A stretch of 64,000 bases of DNA from Sphaerotilus microaerophilus (GTDB lineage Bacteria; Pseudomonadota; Gammaproteobacteria; Burkholderiales; Burkholderiaceae_C): assembly GCF_023734135.1 (NCBI RefSeq), contig NZ_AP025730.1, positions 682,001 to 746,000 on the forward strand. Direction: 5' to 3'. The position numbers and the translations under genes were made by a program. The notes beneath the pieces are model-generated. The model saw only the letters and a list, made by a program, of their open reading frames with translations. It had not been told where the DNA came from and did no database searches. Of this stretch, positions 1-15,000 are shown one piece after another. The first letter of the stretch is position 1, and the number at the start of each line of letters is the position of its first letter.

Positions 1-1
1 A

Positions 2-3000
2 ACTTCCCCATCCTCAGGGAACCCCTCTGCTGGCTCGAATGCAGGCATATCCGGCGATGGCGGAACCGGCAGTGCGGGCGGCACGTCTGCCGGCGGGCGG
101 GGCACGTCAGCTGCCGAGAACACGCCAGCAGTGATTCCGGCGGTAACGCTCGTCGCCCTGACAGCGTCCGTGGACGAACAGGTCGGCCCGATTCACTACG
201 TCCTGCGCCTTTCCGCGGCCACGACCCAGCCAGTGACCGTCACATTGAGGGTCGACTCTGGCGCCGCTGCCGGGCGTGTGGCTGACGGAACCTACCAAGT
301 GGTGGTCCAACCCGGCACGACGGAAGTGAGCTTCGACGTGCCGCTGCGGCCCGACACGGTGCGTGATGTCTCGGCCCCGGTCCAGGTCACGATCGTGGAT
401 GTCCTCAACGGCACTGTTGGGGTGGGCAGCGTCACCGTAGACCTGGTGGACAACCTGCCCATCGCAGGGGGCAGCTCCAGTGACTCTGTTGTCGGTGGTA
501 CCGGTGGTGACTCGGTCGACGGTGGATTGGGTGATGACAGTGTCGACGGTGGCGAAGGCAACGACAGCGTCTCGGGTGGAGCCGGCAACGACACGGCCCA
601 AGGTGGGTCGGGCGACGACAACGTCGACGGCGGCGAGGGTGACGACAGTGTCGGTGGTGGCGCTGGCCACGACACCGTGCAGGGTGGCACGGGCAATGAC
701 ACCGTGACCGGCGGCGACGACACCGGGTCGGATGATCTGGACGGCGGCGAAGGCGACGACAGCGTCTCGGGTGGCGCGGGCAACGACACGGCCCAGGGTG
801 GGTCGGGCGACGACAACGTCGACGGCGGTGCCGGTGACGACAGCGTCTCCGGCGGCAGCGGCGATGACACCGTGCAAGGTGGCACGGGCAACGACACCGT
901 GACCGGTGGCGACGACAGCGGGTCTGATGACCTGGATGGCGGCGAAGGCAGCGACAGCGTTTCCGGCGGAGCTGGCAACGACACGGCTGCAGGCGGCACC
1001 GGAGACGACAACGTTGACGGCGGCGAGGGTGACGACAGCGTTGGTGGCGGCACTGGCAACGACACCGTGCAGGGCGGCACGGGTAACGACACCGTGACGG
1101 GTGGCGACGATGCCGGCTCTGACGACCTGGATGGCGGCGAAGGCAACGACAGCGTTTCCGGCGGAGCTGGCAACGACACGGCTCAAGGTGGCTCAGGCGA
1201 CGACAACGTTGACGGCGGCGAGGGTGACGACAGCGTCGGTGGTGGCACCGGCAACGACACCGTGCAAGGCGGCACGGGCAACGACTCCGTGACGGGTGGC
1301 GACGACAGCGGCTCCGACGATGTGGACGGCGGCGAAGGCAGCGACAGCGTTGCCGGCGGAGCTGGCAACGACACGGCTGCAGGCGGCACCGGAGACGACA
1401 GCGTTGACGGCGGCGAGGGTGACGACAGTGTCGGTGGTGGCACTGGCAACGACACCGTGCATGGCGGCACGGGTAACGACACGGTGACCGGCGGTGACGA
1501 CAGCGGCTCCGACGATGTGGACGGCGGCGAAGGCAACGACAGCGTTTCCGGCGGAGCTGGCAACGACACGGCTGCAGGCGGCACGGGCGACGACAACGTT
1601 GACGGCGGCGAGGGTGACGACAGCGTCGGTGGTGGCGCCGGCAACGACACCGTGCAAGGTGGCACAGGCAACGACAGCGTCTCGGGTGGCGCGGGCAACG
1701 ACACGGCCCAGGGTGGGTCGGGCAACGACAACGTCGACGGCGGTGCCGGTGACGACAGCGTCTCCGGCGGCAGCGGCGATGACACCGTGCAAGGTGGCGC
1801 GGGCAACGACACCGTCACCGGTGGCGACGACGACAGCGACACCGGCGCGGACGACCTGGACGGCGGCGAAGGCAACGACTCGGTCAGCGGCGGCGCAGGG
1901 AACGACACGGCCCAGGGCGGCACGGGCGACGACAACGTCGACGGCGGCGAGGGGGATGACAGCGTCGGTGGTGGCACCGGCGACGACACCGTTCAAGGCG
2001 GATCGGGCAACGACACCGTGACGGGCGGTGACGACGCCGGCTCCGACGACCTGGACGGTGGCGAAGGCAACGACTCAGTCAGCGGTGGTGCCGGCAACGA
2101 CACGGCTGCAGGCGGCACGGGCGACGACAACGTTGACGGCGGCGAGGGTGACGACAGTGTCGGTGGCGGCACCGGCAACGACACCGTGCAAGGCGGCACG
2201 GGTAACGACACGGTGACCGGCGGCGACGACGCCGGCTCCGACGACCTGGACGGTGGCGAAGGCAACGACTCGGTCAGCGGCGGCGCAGGGAACGACACGG
2301 CCCAGGGCGGCACGGGCGACGACAACGTCGACGGCGGCGAAGGGGATGACAGCGTCGGTGGTGGCACCGGCAACGACACCGTCACCGGCGGCGACGACAG
2401 CGGGTCCGATGACCTGGATGGCGGCGAAGGCAACGACAGCGTTTCCGGCGGAGCTGGCAACGACACGGCCCAAGGTGGGTCGGGCGACGACAACGTTGAC
2501 GGCGGCGAGGGTGACGACAGCGTCGGTGGCGGCACCGGCAACGACACCGTGCAAGGCGGCACGGGTAACGACACGGTGACCGGCGGCGACGACGCCGGCT
2601 CCGACGACCTGGACGGTGGCGAAGGCAACGACTCGGTCAGCGGCGGCGCAGGGAACGACACGGCCCAGGGCGGCACGGGCGACGACAACGTCGACGGCGG
2701 CGAGGGTGACGACAGCGTCGGTGGTGGCGCCGGCAACGACACCGTGCAGGGTGGCGCGGGCAATGACACCGTCACCGGCGGTGACGACGCCGGCTCCGAC
2801 GACCTGGACGGTGGCGAAGGCAGCGACTCGGTCAGCGGTGGCGCCGGCAACGACACGGCCCAAGGTGGGTCGGGCGACGACAACGTTGACGGCGGTGAGG
2901 GTGACGACAGCGTCGGTGGTGGCACCGGCAACGACACCGTGCTGGGTGGCACGGGCAACGACACCGTGACCGGTGGCGACGACGACAGCGACACCGGCGC

Positions 3001-6000
3001 GGACAACCTGGACGGCGGCGAAGGCAACGACAGCGTCTCGGGTGGCGCGGGCAACGACACGGCTCAAGGTGGCTCAGGCAACGACAACGTCGACGGCGGT
3101 GCCGGTGACGACAGCGTCTCCGGCGGCAGCGGCGATGACACCGTGCAAGGTGGTTTTGGCAACGACACCGTGACGGGTGGCGACGACCAGACCGACACCG
3201 GGTCGGATGATCTGGACGGTGGCGAAGGCAACGACAGCGTCTCGGGTGGCGCGGGCAACGACACGGCTCAAGGTGGCTCAGGCAACGACAGCGTCGACGG
3301 CGGTGCCGGTGACGACAGCGTCTCAGGTGGTAGCGGCAACGACACGGTGCAAGGTGGCACGGGCAACGACACCGTCACCGGTGGCGACGACGACAGCGAC
3401 ACCGGCGCGGACGACCTGGACGGCGGCGAAGGCAACGACAGCGTCTCGGGTGGCGCGGGCAACGACACGGCCCAAGGTGGGTCAGGCGACGACAACGTCG
3501 ACGGCGGTGCCGGTGACGACAGCGTCTCCGGTGGCAGCGGCGATGACACCGTGCAGGGTGGTTCTGGCAACGACACCGTCACCGGTGGCGACGACGACAG
3601 CGACACCGGCGCGGACAACCTGGACGGTGGCGAAGGCAACGACAGCGTCTCGGGTGGCGCGGGCAACGACACGGCCCAGGGTGGGTCGGGCGACGACAAC
3701 GTCGACGGCGGTGCCGGTGACGACAGCGTCTCAGGTGGTAGCGGCAACGACACGGTGCAAGGTGGCACGGGCAACGACACCGTCACCGGTGGCGACGACG
3801 ACAGCGACACCGGCGCGGACAACCTGGACGGCGGCGAAGGCAACGACAGCGTCTCGGGTGGCGCCGGCAACGACACGGCCCAGGGCGGCACGGGTGACGA
3901 CAACGTCGACGGCGGTGCCGGTGACGACAGCGTCTCCGGTGGCAGCGGCGATGACACCGTGCAGGGTGGTTCTGGCAACGACACCGTCACCGGTGGCGAC
4001 GACGACAGCGACACCGGCGCGGACAACCTGGACGGTGGCGAAGGCAACGACAGCGTCTCGGGTGGCGCGGGCAACGACACGGCCCAGGGTGGGTCGGGCG
4101 ACGACAACGTCGACGGCGGTGCCGGTGACGACAGCGTCTCCGGTGGCAGCGGCGATGACACCGTGCAGGGTGGTTCTGGCAACGACACCGTCACCGGTGG
4201 CGACGACGACAGCGACACCGGCGCGGACGACCTGGACGGCGGCGAAGGCAACGACAGCGTCTCGGGTGGCGCGGGCAACGACACGGCTCAAGGTGGCTCA
4301 GGCAACGACAACGTCGACGGCGGTGCCGGTGATGACAGCGTCTCCGGTGGCACGGGCAACGACACCGTGCAAGGTGGTTCTGGCAACGACAGCGTCTCGG
4401 GTGGCGCGGGCAACGACACGGCCCAGGGTGGGTCGGGCGACGACAACGTCGACGGCGGTGCCGGTGACGACAGCGTCTCAGGTGGTAGCGGCGATGACAC
4501 CGTGCAAGGTGGCACGGGCAACGACACCGTCACCGGTGGCGACGACGACAGCGACACCGGGTCGGACGACCTGGACGGCGGCGAAGGCAACGACAGCGTC
4601 TCGGGTGGCGCGGGCAACGACACGGCCCAGGGTGGCTCAGGCGACGACAACGTCGACGGCGGTGCCGGTGACGACAGCGTTTCAGGTGGTAGCGGCGATG
4701 ACACCGTGCAAGGTGGCACGGGCAACGACACCGTCACCGGTGGCGACGACGACAGCGACACCGGCGCGGACAACCTGGACGGCGGCGAAGGCAACGACAG
4801 CGTCTCGGGTGGCGCCGGTAACGACTCGGTCAGCGGCGGCGCGGGCAACGACACGGCCCAGGGTGGGTCGGGCGACGACAACGTCGACGGCGGTGCCGGT
4901 GACGACAGCGTCTCAGGTGGTAGCGGCAACGACACCGTGCAAGGTGGCGACGACGACAGCGACACCGGGTCGGATGATCTGGACGGCGGCGAAGGCAACG
5001 ACAGCGTCTCGGGTGGCGCGGGCAACGACACGGCCCAGGGTGGCTCAGGCGACGACAACGTCGACGGCGGTGCCGGTGACGACAGCGTCTCAGGTGGTAG
5101 CGGCAACGACACCGTGCAAGGTGGTTCTGGCAACGACACCGTCACTGGTGGCGCGGGCAACGACACGGCCCAGGGTGGGTCGGGCAACGACAGCGTCGAC
5201 GGCGGTGCCGGTGACGACAGCGTCTCAGGTGGTAGCGGCAACGACACCGTGACCGGTGGCGACGACCAGACCGACACCGGCTCGGACGACCTGGACGGCG
5301 GCGAAGGCAACGACTCGGTCAGCGGCGGAGCCGGCAACGACACGGCCCAAGGTGGGTCAGGCGACGACAACGTCGACGGCGGTGCCGGTGACGACAGCGT
5401 CTCCGGCGGCACGGGCAACGACACGGTGCAAGGTGGCACGGGCAACGACACCGTCACCGGTGGCGACGACGACAGCGACACCGGGTCGGACGACCTGGAC
5501 GGCGGCGAAGGCAACGACTCGGTCAGCGGCGGCGCGGGCAACGACACGGCCCAAGGTGGGTCGGGCAACGACAACGTCGACGGCGGCGCCGGTGATGACA
5601 GCGTCTCCGGCGGCAGCGGCAACGACACCGTGCAAGGTGGTTCGGGCAACGACACCGTCACCGGTGGCGATGACGACAGCGACACCGGCTCGGACGACCT
5701 GGACGGCGGCGAAGGCAACGACTCAGTCAGCGGCGGCGCGGGCAACGACACGGCCCAAGGTGGGTCGGGCAACGACAACGTTGACGGCGGCGAAGGTGAC
5801 GACAGCGTCGGTGGTGGCACCGGTGACGACACCGTGCAAGGTGGCACGGGCAACGACACCGTGACCGGCGGCGACGACCAGACCGACACCGGCGCGGACA
5901 ATCTGGACGGTGGCGAAGGCAACGACAGCGTCTCGGGTGGCGCCGGCAACGACACGGCCCAAGGTGGGTCAGGCGACGACAACGTTGACGGCGGTGCCGG

Positions 6001-9000
6001 TGACGACAGCGTTTCCGGCGGTGCTGGCAACGACACGGCCCAGGGTGGGTCGGGCAACGACAACGTCGACGGCGGCGCCGGTGACGACAGCGTCTCCGGC
6101 GGCAGCGGCAACGACACCGTGCAAGGTGGTTCGGGCAACGACACCGTCACCGGTGGCGATGACGACAGCGACACCGGCTCGGACGACCTGGACGGCGGCG
6201 AAGGCAACGACTCGGTCAGCGGCGGCGCGGGCAACGACACGGCCCAAGGTGGGTCAGGCGACGACAACGTCGACGGCGGTGCCGGTGACGACAGCGTTGG
6301 TGGAGGCACCGGCAACGACACCGTGCAAGGTGGTTCTGGCAACGACACCGTCACTGGTGGCGACGACCAGACCGACACCGGGTCGGATGATCTGGACGGC
6401 GGCGAAGGCAACGACAGCGTCTCGGGTGGCGCGGGCAACGACACGGCCCAGGGTGGCTCAGGCGACGACAACGTCGACGGCGGTGCTGGTGACGACAGCG
6501 TCTCCGGCGGCAGCGGCGACGACACCGTGCAAGGTGGTTCTGGCAACGACACGCTCGATGGCGGTGCGGGGGATGACACGCTTCAGGGCGGAGACGGTGC
6601 AGACGAGATCAGCGGCGGTGAAGGCGACGATGTCATCGATCACTACGACGCTGCAGACGCACTGATCGACGGCGGTGCGGGCAACGACCGTCTGATCATT
6701 CGAGACGCCGTGGTGGACTTCGCCACTATCGACGACGCGACGGTGGTCGGCATTGAGCAACTGGACCTGCGTGCGTCGAGCGGTGTGAGCGGAAGCAATA
6801 TGGTGACGCTTGGTGTCAGCGACGTGCTGGCACTGGCTGGAGCGAGCGGCACGCTGACCGTGCTTGGCGATGCCGAAGATGCGCTGACCTTTGCCGACAC
6901 CTGGGTCGAAATGACCGCTCAGGTTGTTGACGGTGTCAGTTTCAGGGTCTTCGAGCGTGACGGACTCACCATTCGCGTCGCGGCGCACATGCAACTGAGC
7001 ACGGTCGCCGAAGGCGGCGCAGGCGACGACACGCTGGTAAGCGGATCCGACAACGACTCCCTGGGGGGCGGTGAAGGCAACGACTCGGTCGACGGCGGAG
7101 AGGGCAACGACACGGTTGCGGGCGGAGAAGGCAACGACTACGCGGGTGGTGGCTCGGGAGACGACACGGTGTCGGGCGAATCGGGCGACGACACGGTCGA
7201 TGGCGGCACCGGCAACGACGTGATCAGCGGCGGAGAAGGCAACGACACGACGCGTGGTGGAGACGGGGAAGACACCGTCGACGCGGGCGTTGGCGACGAC
7301 AGCGTGGAAGGCGCAGCGGGCAACGACAGCGTGGACGGCGGCCTGGGAGACGACATCGTCGACGGCGGAGAGGGCAACGACACGGTTGCGGGCGGAGAAG
7401 GCAACGACTACGCGGGTGGTGGCTCGGGAGACGACACGGTGTCGGGCGAATCGGGCGACGACACGGTCGATGGCGGCACCGGCAACGACGTGATCAGCGG
7501 CGGAGAAGGCAACGACACGACGCGTGGTGGAGACGGGGAAGACACCGTCGACGCGGGCGTTGGCGACGACAGCGTGGAAGGCGCAGCGGGCAACGACAGC
7601 GTGGACGGCGGCCTGGGAGACGACATCGTCGACGGCGGAGAGGGCAACGACACGGTTGCGGGCGGAGAAGGCAACGACTACGCGGGTGGTGGCTCGGGAG
7701 ACGACACGGTGTCGGGCGAATCGGGCGACGACACGGTCGATGGCGGCACCGGCAACGACGTGATCAGCGGCGGAGAAGGCAACGACACGACGCGTGGTGG
7801 AGACGGGGAAGACACCGTCGACGCGGGCGTTGGCGACGACAGCGTGGAAGGCGCAGCGGGCAACGACAGCGTGGACGGCGGCCTGGGAGACGACATCGTC
7901 GACGGCGGAGAGGGCAACGACACGGTTGCGGGCGGAGAAGGCAACGACTACGCGGGTGGTGGCTCGGGAGACGACACGGTGTCGGGCGAATCGGGCGACG
8001 ACACGGTCGATGGCGGCACCGGCAACGACGTGATCAGCGGCGGAGAAGGCAACGACACGACGCGTGGTGGAGACGGGGAAGACACCGTCGACGCGGGCGT
8101 TGGCGACGACAGCGTGGAAGGCGCAGCGGGCAACGACAGCGTGGACGGCGGCCTGGGAGACGACATCGTCGACGGCGGAGAGGGCAACGACACAGTGTCG
8201 GGCGAATCGGGCGACGACACGCTCGACGGCGGTACCGGCAACGACAGCCTGGACGGCGGCGCGGGCGACGACAGCGTCGATGGCGGCGAAGGCAGCGACA
8301 CCGCGCTGGGCGGTGCGGGTGACGACACCCTGACGGGCGGGGATGCCAACGACACGGGCGACGACAGCCTGGACGGTGGCGAAGGCAACGACTCCGTCAG
8401 CGGTGGCCAGGGCAACGACAGCCTGGGCGGTGGTGGCGGCAACGACACCCTGCTGGGTGGCGCGGGCACGGACACGCTCGACGGCGGTACCGGCAACGAC
8501 AGCCTGGACGGCGGCGCGGGCAACGACAGCCTGGGCGGTGGCACGGGCAACGACAACCTCGACGGCGGCGCGGGCAACGACAGCGTCGACGGCGGCGAAG
8601 GCAATGACACGGCCACCGGCGGTGCGGGGGACGACACCCTGACGGGCGGTGACGCCAACGACACGGGCGACGACAGCCTGGACGGTGGCGAAGGCAACGA
8701 CTCCGTCAGCGGCGGCCAGGGCAACGACACCCTGGTCGGCGGTGACGCCAACGACACCGGCAGCGACACGCTCGACGGCGGCGCAGGTGACGACAACGTT
8801 GGCGGCGGTGCCGGCAACGACAGCCTGGGCGGTGGCACGGGCAACGACAACCTCGACGGCGGCGCGGGCAACGACAGCGTCGACGGCGGCGAAGGCAGCG
8901 ACACCGCGCTGGGCGGTGCGGGCGACGACACCCTGACGGGCGGTGACGCCAACGACACGGGCGATGACAGCCTGGACGGCGGCGAAGGCAACGACTCCGT

Positions 9001-12000
9001 CAGCGGTGGCCAGGGCAACGACACCCTGGTCGGCGGTGACGCCAACGACACCGGCAGCGACACGCTCGACGGTGGCGCAGGTGACGACAGCGTTGGCGGC
9101 GGCGCGGGCAACGACAGCCTGGGCGGTGGCACGGGCAACGACAACCTCGACGGCGGCGCGGGCAACGACAGCGTCGACGGCGGCGAAGGCAGCGACACGG
9201 CCACCGGCGGTGCCGGTGACGACACCCTGACGGGCGGTGACGCCAACGACACGGGCGACGACAGCCTGGACGGTGGCGAAGGCAACGACTCCGTCAGCGG
9301 TGGCCAGGGCAACGACACCCTGGTCGGCGGTGACGCCAACGACACCGGCAGCGACACGCTCGACGGTGGCGCAGGTGACGACAGCGTTGGCGGCGGCGCG
9401 GGCAACGACAGCCTGGGCGGTGGCACGGGCAACGACAACCTCGACGGCGGCGCGGGCAACGACAGCGTCGACGGCGGCGAAGGCAATGACACGGCCACCG
9501 GCGGTGCGGGGGACGACACCCTGACGGGCGGTGACGCCAACGACACGGGCGACGACAGCCTGGACGGTGGCGAAGGCAACGACTCCGTCAGCGGCGGCCA
9601 GGGCAACGACACCCTGATCGGCGGTGACGCCAACGACACCGGCAGCGACACGCTCGACGGCGGCGCGGGTGACGACAGCGTTGGCGGCGGTGCCGGCAAC
9701 GACAGCCTGGGCGGTGGCACGGGCAACGACAACCTCGACGGCGGCGCGGGCAACGACAGCGTCGACGGCGGCGAAGGCAATGACACGGCCACCGGCGGTG
9801 CGGGGGACGACACCCTGACGGGCGGTGACGCCAACGACACGGGCGACGACAGCCTGGACGGTGGCGAAGGCAACGACTCCGTCAGCGGCGGCCAGGGCAA
9901 CGACACCCTGATCGGCGGTGACGCCAACGACACCGGCAGCGACACGCTCGACGGCGGCGCGGGTGACGACAGCGTTGGCGGCGGTGCCGGCAACGACAGC
10001 CTGGGCGGTGGCACGGGCAACGACACGCTCGACGGTGGCACCGGCAATGACAACCTGGATGGCGGCACGGGCAACGACAACCTCGACGGCGGCGCGGGCA
10101 ACGACAGCGTCGACGGCGGCGAAGGCAGCGACACCGCGCTGGGCGGTGCGGGCGACGACACCCTGACGGGCGGTGACGCCAACGACACGGGCGATGACAG
10201 CCTGGACGGCGGCGAAGGCAACGACTCCGTCAGCGGTGGCCAGGGCAACGACACCCTGGTCGGCGGTGACGCCAACGACACCGGCAGCGACACGCTCGAC
10301 GGTGGCGCAGGTGACGACAGCGTTGGCGGCGGCGCGGGCAACGACAGCCTGGGCGGTGGCACGGGCAACGACAACCTCGACGGCGGCGCGGGCAACGACA
10401 GCGTCGACGGCGGCGAAGGCAGCGACACGGCCACCGGCGGTGCCGGTGACGACACCCTGACGGGCGGTGACGCCAACGACACGGGCGACGACAGCCTGGA
10501 CGGTGGCGAAGGCAACGACTCCGTCAGCGGTGGCCAGGGCAACGACACCCTGGTCGGCGGTGACGCCAACGACACCGGCAGCGACACGCTCGACGGTGGC
10601 GCAGGTGACGACAGCGTTGGCGGCGGCGCGGGCAACGACAGCCTGGGCGGTGGCACGGGCAACGACAACCTCGACGGCGGCGCGGGCAACGACAGCGTCG
10701 ACGGCGGCGAAGGCAGCGACACCGCGCTGGGCGGTGCGGGCGACGACACCCTGACGGGCGGTGACGCCAACGACACGGGCGATGACAGCCTGGACGGCGG
10801 CGAAGGCAACGACTCCGTCAGCGGTGGCCAGGGCAACGACACCCTGGTCGGCGGTGACGCCAACGACACCGGCAGCGACACGCTCGACGGTGGCGCAGGT
10901 GACGACAGCGTTGGCGGCGGCGCGGGCAACGACAGCCTGGGCGGTGGCACGGGCAACGACAACCTCGACGGCGGCGCGGGCAACGACAGCGTCGACGGCG
11001 GCGAAGGCAATGACACGGCCACCGGCGGTGCGGGGGACGACACCCTGACGGGCGGTGACGCCAACGACACGGGCGACGACAGCCTGGACGGTGGCGAAGG
11101 CAACGACTCCGTCAGCGGCGGCCAGGGCAACGACACCCTGGTCGGCGGTGACGCCAACGACACCGGCAGCGACACGCTCGACGGCGGCGCAGGTGACGAC
11201 AACGTTGGCGGCGGTGCCGGCAACGACAGCCTGGGCGGTGGCACGGGCAACGACAACCTCGACGGCGGCGCGGGCAACGACAGCGTCGACGGCGGCGAAG
11301 GCAGCGACACCGCGCTGGGCGGTGCGGGCGACGACACCCTGACGGGCGGTGACGCCAACGACACGGGCGATGACAGCCTGGACGGCGGCGAAGGCAACGA
11401 CTCCGTCAGCGGTGGCCAGGGCAACGACACCCTGGTCGGCGGTGACGCCAACGACACCGGCAGCGACACGCTCGACGGTGGCGCAGGTGACGACAGCGTT
11501 GGCGGCGGCGCGGGCAACGACAGCCTGGGCGGTGGCACGGGCAACGACAACCTCGACGGCGGCGCGGGCAACGACAGCGTCGACGGCGGCGAAGGCAATG
11601 ACAAGGCCACCGGCGGTGCGGGGGACGACACCCTGACGGGCGGTGACGCCAACGACACGGGCGACGACAGCCTGGACGGTGGCGAAGGCAACGACTCCGT
11701 CAGCGGCGGCCAGGGCAACGACACCCTGGTCGGCGGTGACGCCAACGACACCGGCAGCGACACGCTCGACGGCGGCGCAGGTGACGACAACGTTGGCGGC
11801 GGTGCCGGCAACGACAGCGTCGACGGCGGCGAAGGCAGCGACACGGCCACCGGCGGTGCCGGTGACGACACCCTGACGGGCGGTGACGCCAACGACACGG
11901 GCGACGACAGCCTGGACGGTGGCGAAGGCAACGACTCCGTCAGCGGTGGCCAGGGCAACGACACCCTGGTCGGCGGTGACGCCAACGACACCGGCAGCGA

Positions 12001-15000
12001 CACGCTCGACGGTGGCGCAGGTGACGACAGCGTTGGCGGCGGCGCGGGCAACGACAGCCTGGGCGGTGGCACGGGCAACGACAACCTCGACGGCGGCGCG
12101 GGCAACGACAGCGTCGACGGCGGCGAAGGCAATGACACGGCCACCGGCGGTGCGGGGGACGACACCCTGACGGGCGGTGACGCCAACGACACGGGCGACG
12201 ACAGCCTGGACGGTGGCGAAGGCAACGACTCCGTCAGCGGCGGCCAGGGCAACGACACCCTGATCGGCGGTGACGCCAACGACACCGGCAGCGACACGCT
12301 CGACGGCGGCGCGGGTGACGACAGCGTTGGCGGCGGCGCCGGCAGCGACAGCCTGGGCGGTGGCACCGGCAACGACAACCTCGACGGCGGCGCGGGCAAC
12401 GACACGCTTGGCGGCGACGACGGCGACGACTTGCTCGAAGGCGGCGCTGGCACCGATTCGCTGCGCGGTGGTGCGGGCAATGACACCCTGGTGTTCGATG
12501 GCAGCGATGCGCTGATCGATGGGGGCGCGGGTGTCGACACCCTGCGCATCGATGCGGCGAGCCTGGACCTCCAGGCCGTCAGCGATGCGCTGCTGCGCAA
12601 CATCGAGGTGCTGGACCTGACCGCCGTGACGGCGCAGACGGTGCAACTCAAGCTGGCGGACGTGATCGCCATGTTGGATGGCGTCAACACCACGCTGACG
12701 GTGATCGGCGGGGCGGGTGATGCGCTGGTCTTCCGGGACGGCTGGTCGACGGCGGCCGATGTGGTGCGCGACGGTGTGACCTTCCACGTCTACACCAGCG
12801 GCGGCTACACGGTGGAAGTGCAGGCCGAGGTGAATGCCTCCATCTTCATCGAGGGCGGCAGCGGCCACGACTCGCTGGTCGGCGCCACGGGCGACGACTC
12901 CATCGTCGGTGCGGCGGGCAACGACACCCTGGTGGGCGACGCGGGACACGACACCATTGGGGGTGGTCTGGGCAATGACTCGGTCCTGGCGGGCGCCGGC
13001 AACGATTCGGTGTCCGGGGACGATGGTCACGACACCCTCCTGGGCGGTGACGGGAACGACTCGGTCCGCGGCGATGCCGGCAATGACTCGCTGCAGGGCG
13101 AGGCCGGCGACGACACCCTGCTGGGTGGCGCGGGCAATGACACGCTGGGCGGTGGCGCGGGGGCGGACAGCCTGGAAGGCAGTACCGGCAACGACAGCCT
13201 GGACGGCGGCGACGACAACGACCTGATCCATGGCGGCGATGCGGCCGACACGGTGAGCGGCGGTGCGCTGACACCGGACGACGACAGCATCAACGCCGGC
13301 GCTGGCGATGACACCGTGTTCGGCGGTGCCGGCAATGACACGGTGCGCGCGGGCAGCGGCAACGACTCGGTCGATGGCGGCAACGGCAACGACAGCCTGG
13401 CGGGCGAGGACGGTGACGACACGCTGGCGGGTTCCGCCGGGGACGACACCCTCGATGGCGGTGCGGGCCACGATGAATTGCGCGGCGGTGCCGGCAACGA
13501 CACGTTGACCGGCGGCCTGGGCAACGACCTGCTGGTGGCCGGCGAGTCCGGTGGCAGCGACAGCAACCAGCTGACCGGCGGTGCCGGTGATGACACCCTG
13601 ACCGGCAGCGGCGGCAACGACTCGCTCGACGCCGGCACAGGCAGTGACAGCGTGGCGGGTGGCGCGGGCAACGACACGCTGGTCTACGACGCGGCCGATG
13701 TCCTGATCGACGGCGGTGCAGGCATCGACACCCTGATCGTCAACGATGCCAACGTGGACTTCGGCGCCCTGGCCGCGGCGGGCCCGCTGAACGTGGGCAA
13801 CGTCGAGATCGTCACGCTGAATGGCAGCAGCGGCAGCCAGATCGACCTCACCGAGGATGCCGTGCTGGCGATGACCGCGTCGCCGCACGTCCTGTACGTC
13901 AACGGCGATGACCTGGACACCGTCAACCTGGTGGGCACCTGGGCGATCGACACCACCCCGGCCAACCAGGTCTCCGGCTACGTGACGTACGCCAGCACCG
14001 CCAATGACGCGGGTTCGACCGCGGTGCGGCTGTACATCCAGAACCAGGTCACCCTGGCCATCACCCAGATCGGCAATGACAACGCCAACCTGCTCAATGG
14101 CGGTCTGGCGGCGGACATCATCGAAGGCCACGGCGGCAACGACACCCTCAATGGCAATGACGGCTCCGACACCCTCATGGGTGGTGCCGGCAATGACGTG
14201 CTCGATGGCGGCGTGGGCATCGACACGGCCGACTACAGCGACGAGACAGGTGACCTGACGGTCAGCCTGGGTGCCCCGGGCAGCAGCACGGGCACCGACA
14301 CCGGCAGCGACAGCCTCAGCAACATCGAGAACCTGGTCGGCGGTGGCGGCAATGACCTGATCACCGGCGACGACAGCTTCAACCTGCTCGACGGCGGTGC
14401 CGGCAACGACACGATCCTGGCCGGCGGTGACGCCGACACCCTGGTCGGTGGCAGCGGTGCGGACCTGCTGCGCGGCGAGGGCGGCAACGACAAGCTGCGC
14501 GGCGGCGCCGGCAACGACACGCTGGACGGCGGCAGCGGCAACGACACCGCGGACTATGGCAGCGAGTCCAATGCCGTCACCGTGGACTTGGCTGGCGGCA
14601 CGGCCACCGATGGCAGCGGCACGACCGACACCCTGACCGACCTCGAGAACATCGCCGGTGGCAGTGGCAATGACGCGCTCAGCGGCAATGCCGGCGCCAA
14701 CCTGATCCAGGGCAACGCCGGTGACGACGTGATCAGCGGCGGTGCGGGCAACGACACCCTGCAGGGCGGTGCGGGCAGCGACACCCTGAGCTTCGCCGGC
14801 AGCAGCAGCGCCGTGGTGGTCAACCTGACCAATGCCGCGCTGACGCACAACGCGCTGTCGGTGGCCGCCTCCAGCGCCCGCTCGGGCAGCGAGGTGGACA
14901 CCCTGAGCGGCTTTGAGACCGTGGTCGGCGGCAACGCGGGCGACGCGCTCTATGGCAGCAGCGACGCCAACTTGCTGGATGGCGCCGCTGGTGCCGACCA

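Noticed and set aside
472-12410. CRISPR or other non-coding repeat array
   Set aside because: All periods are multiples of three, the reading frame is kept and there are no spacers.
7948-12693. Minus-strand open frame of 1581 codons, Ser/Pro-rich
   Set aside because: Same cause in another frame; sequence is a mirror of the 294 bp array.
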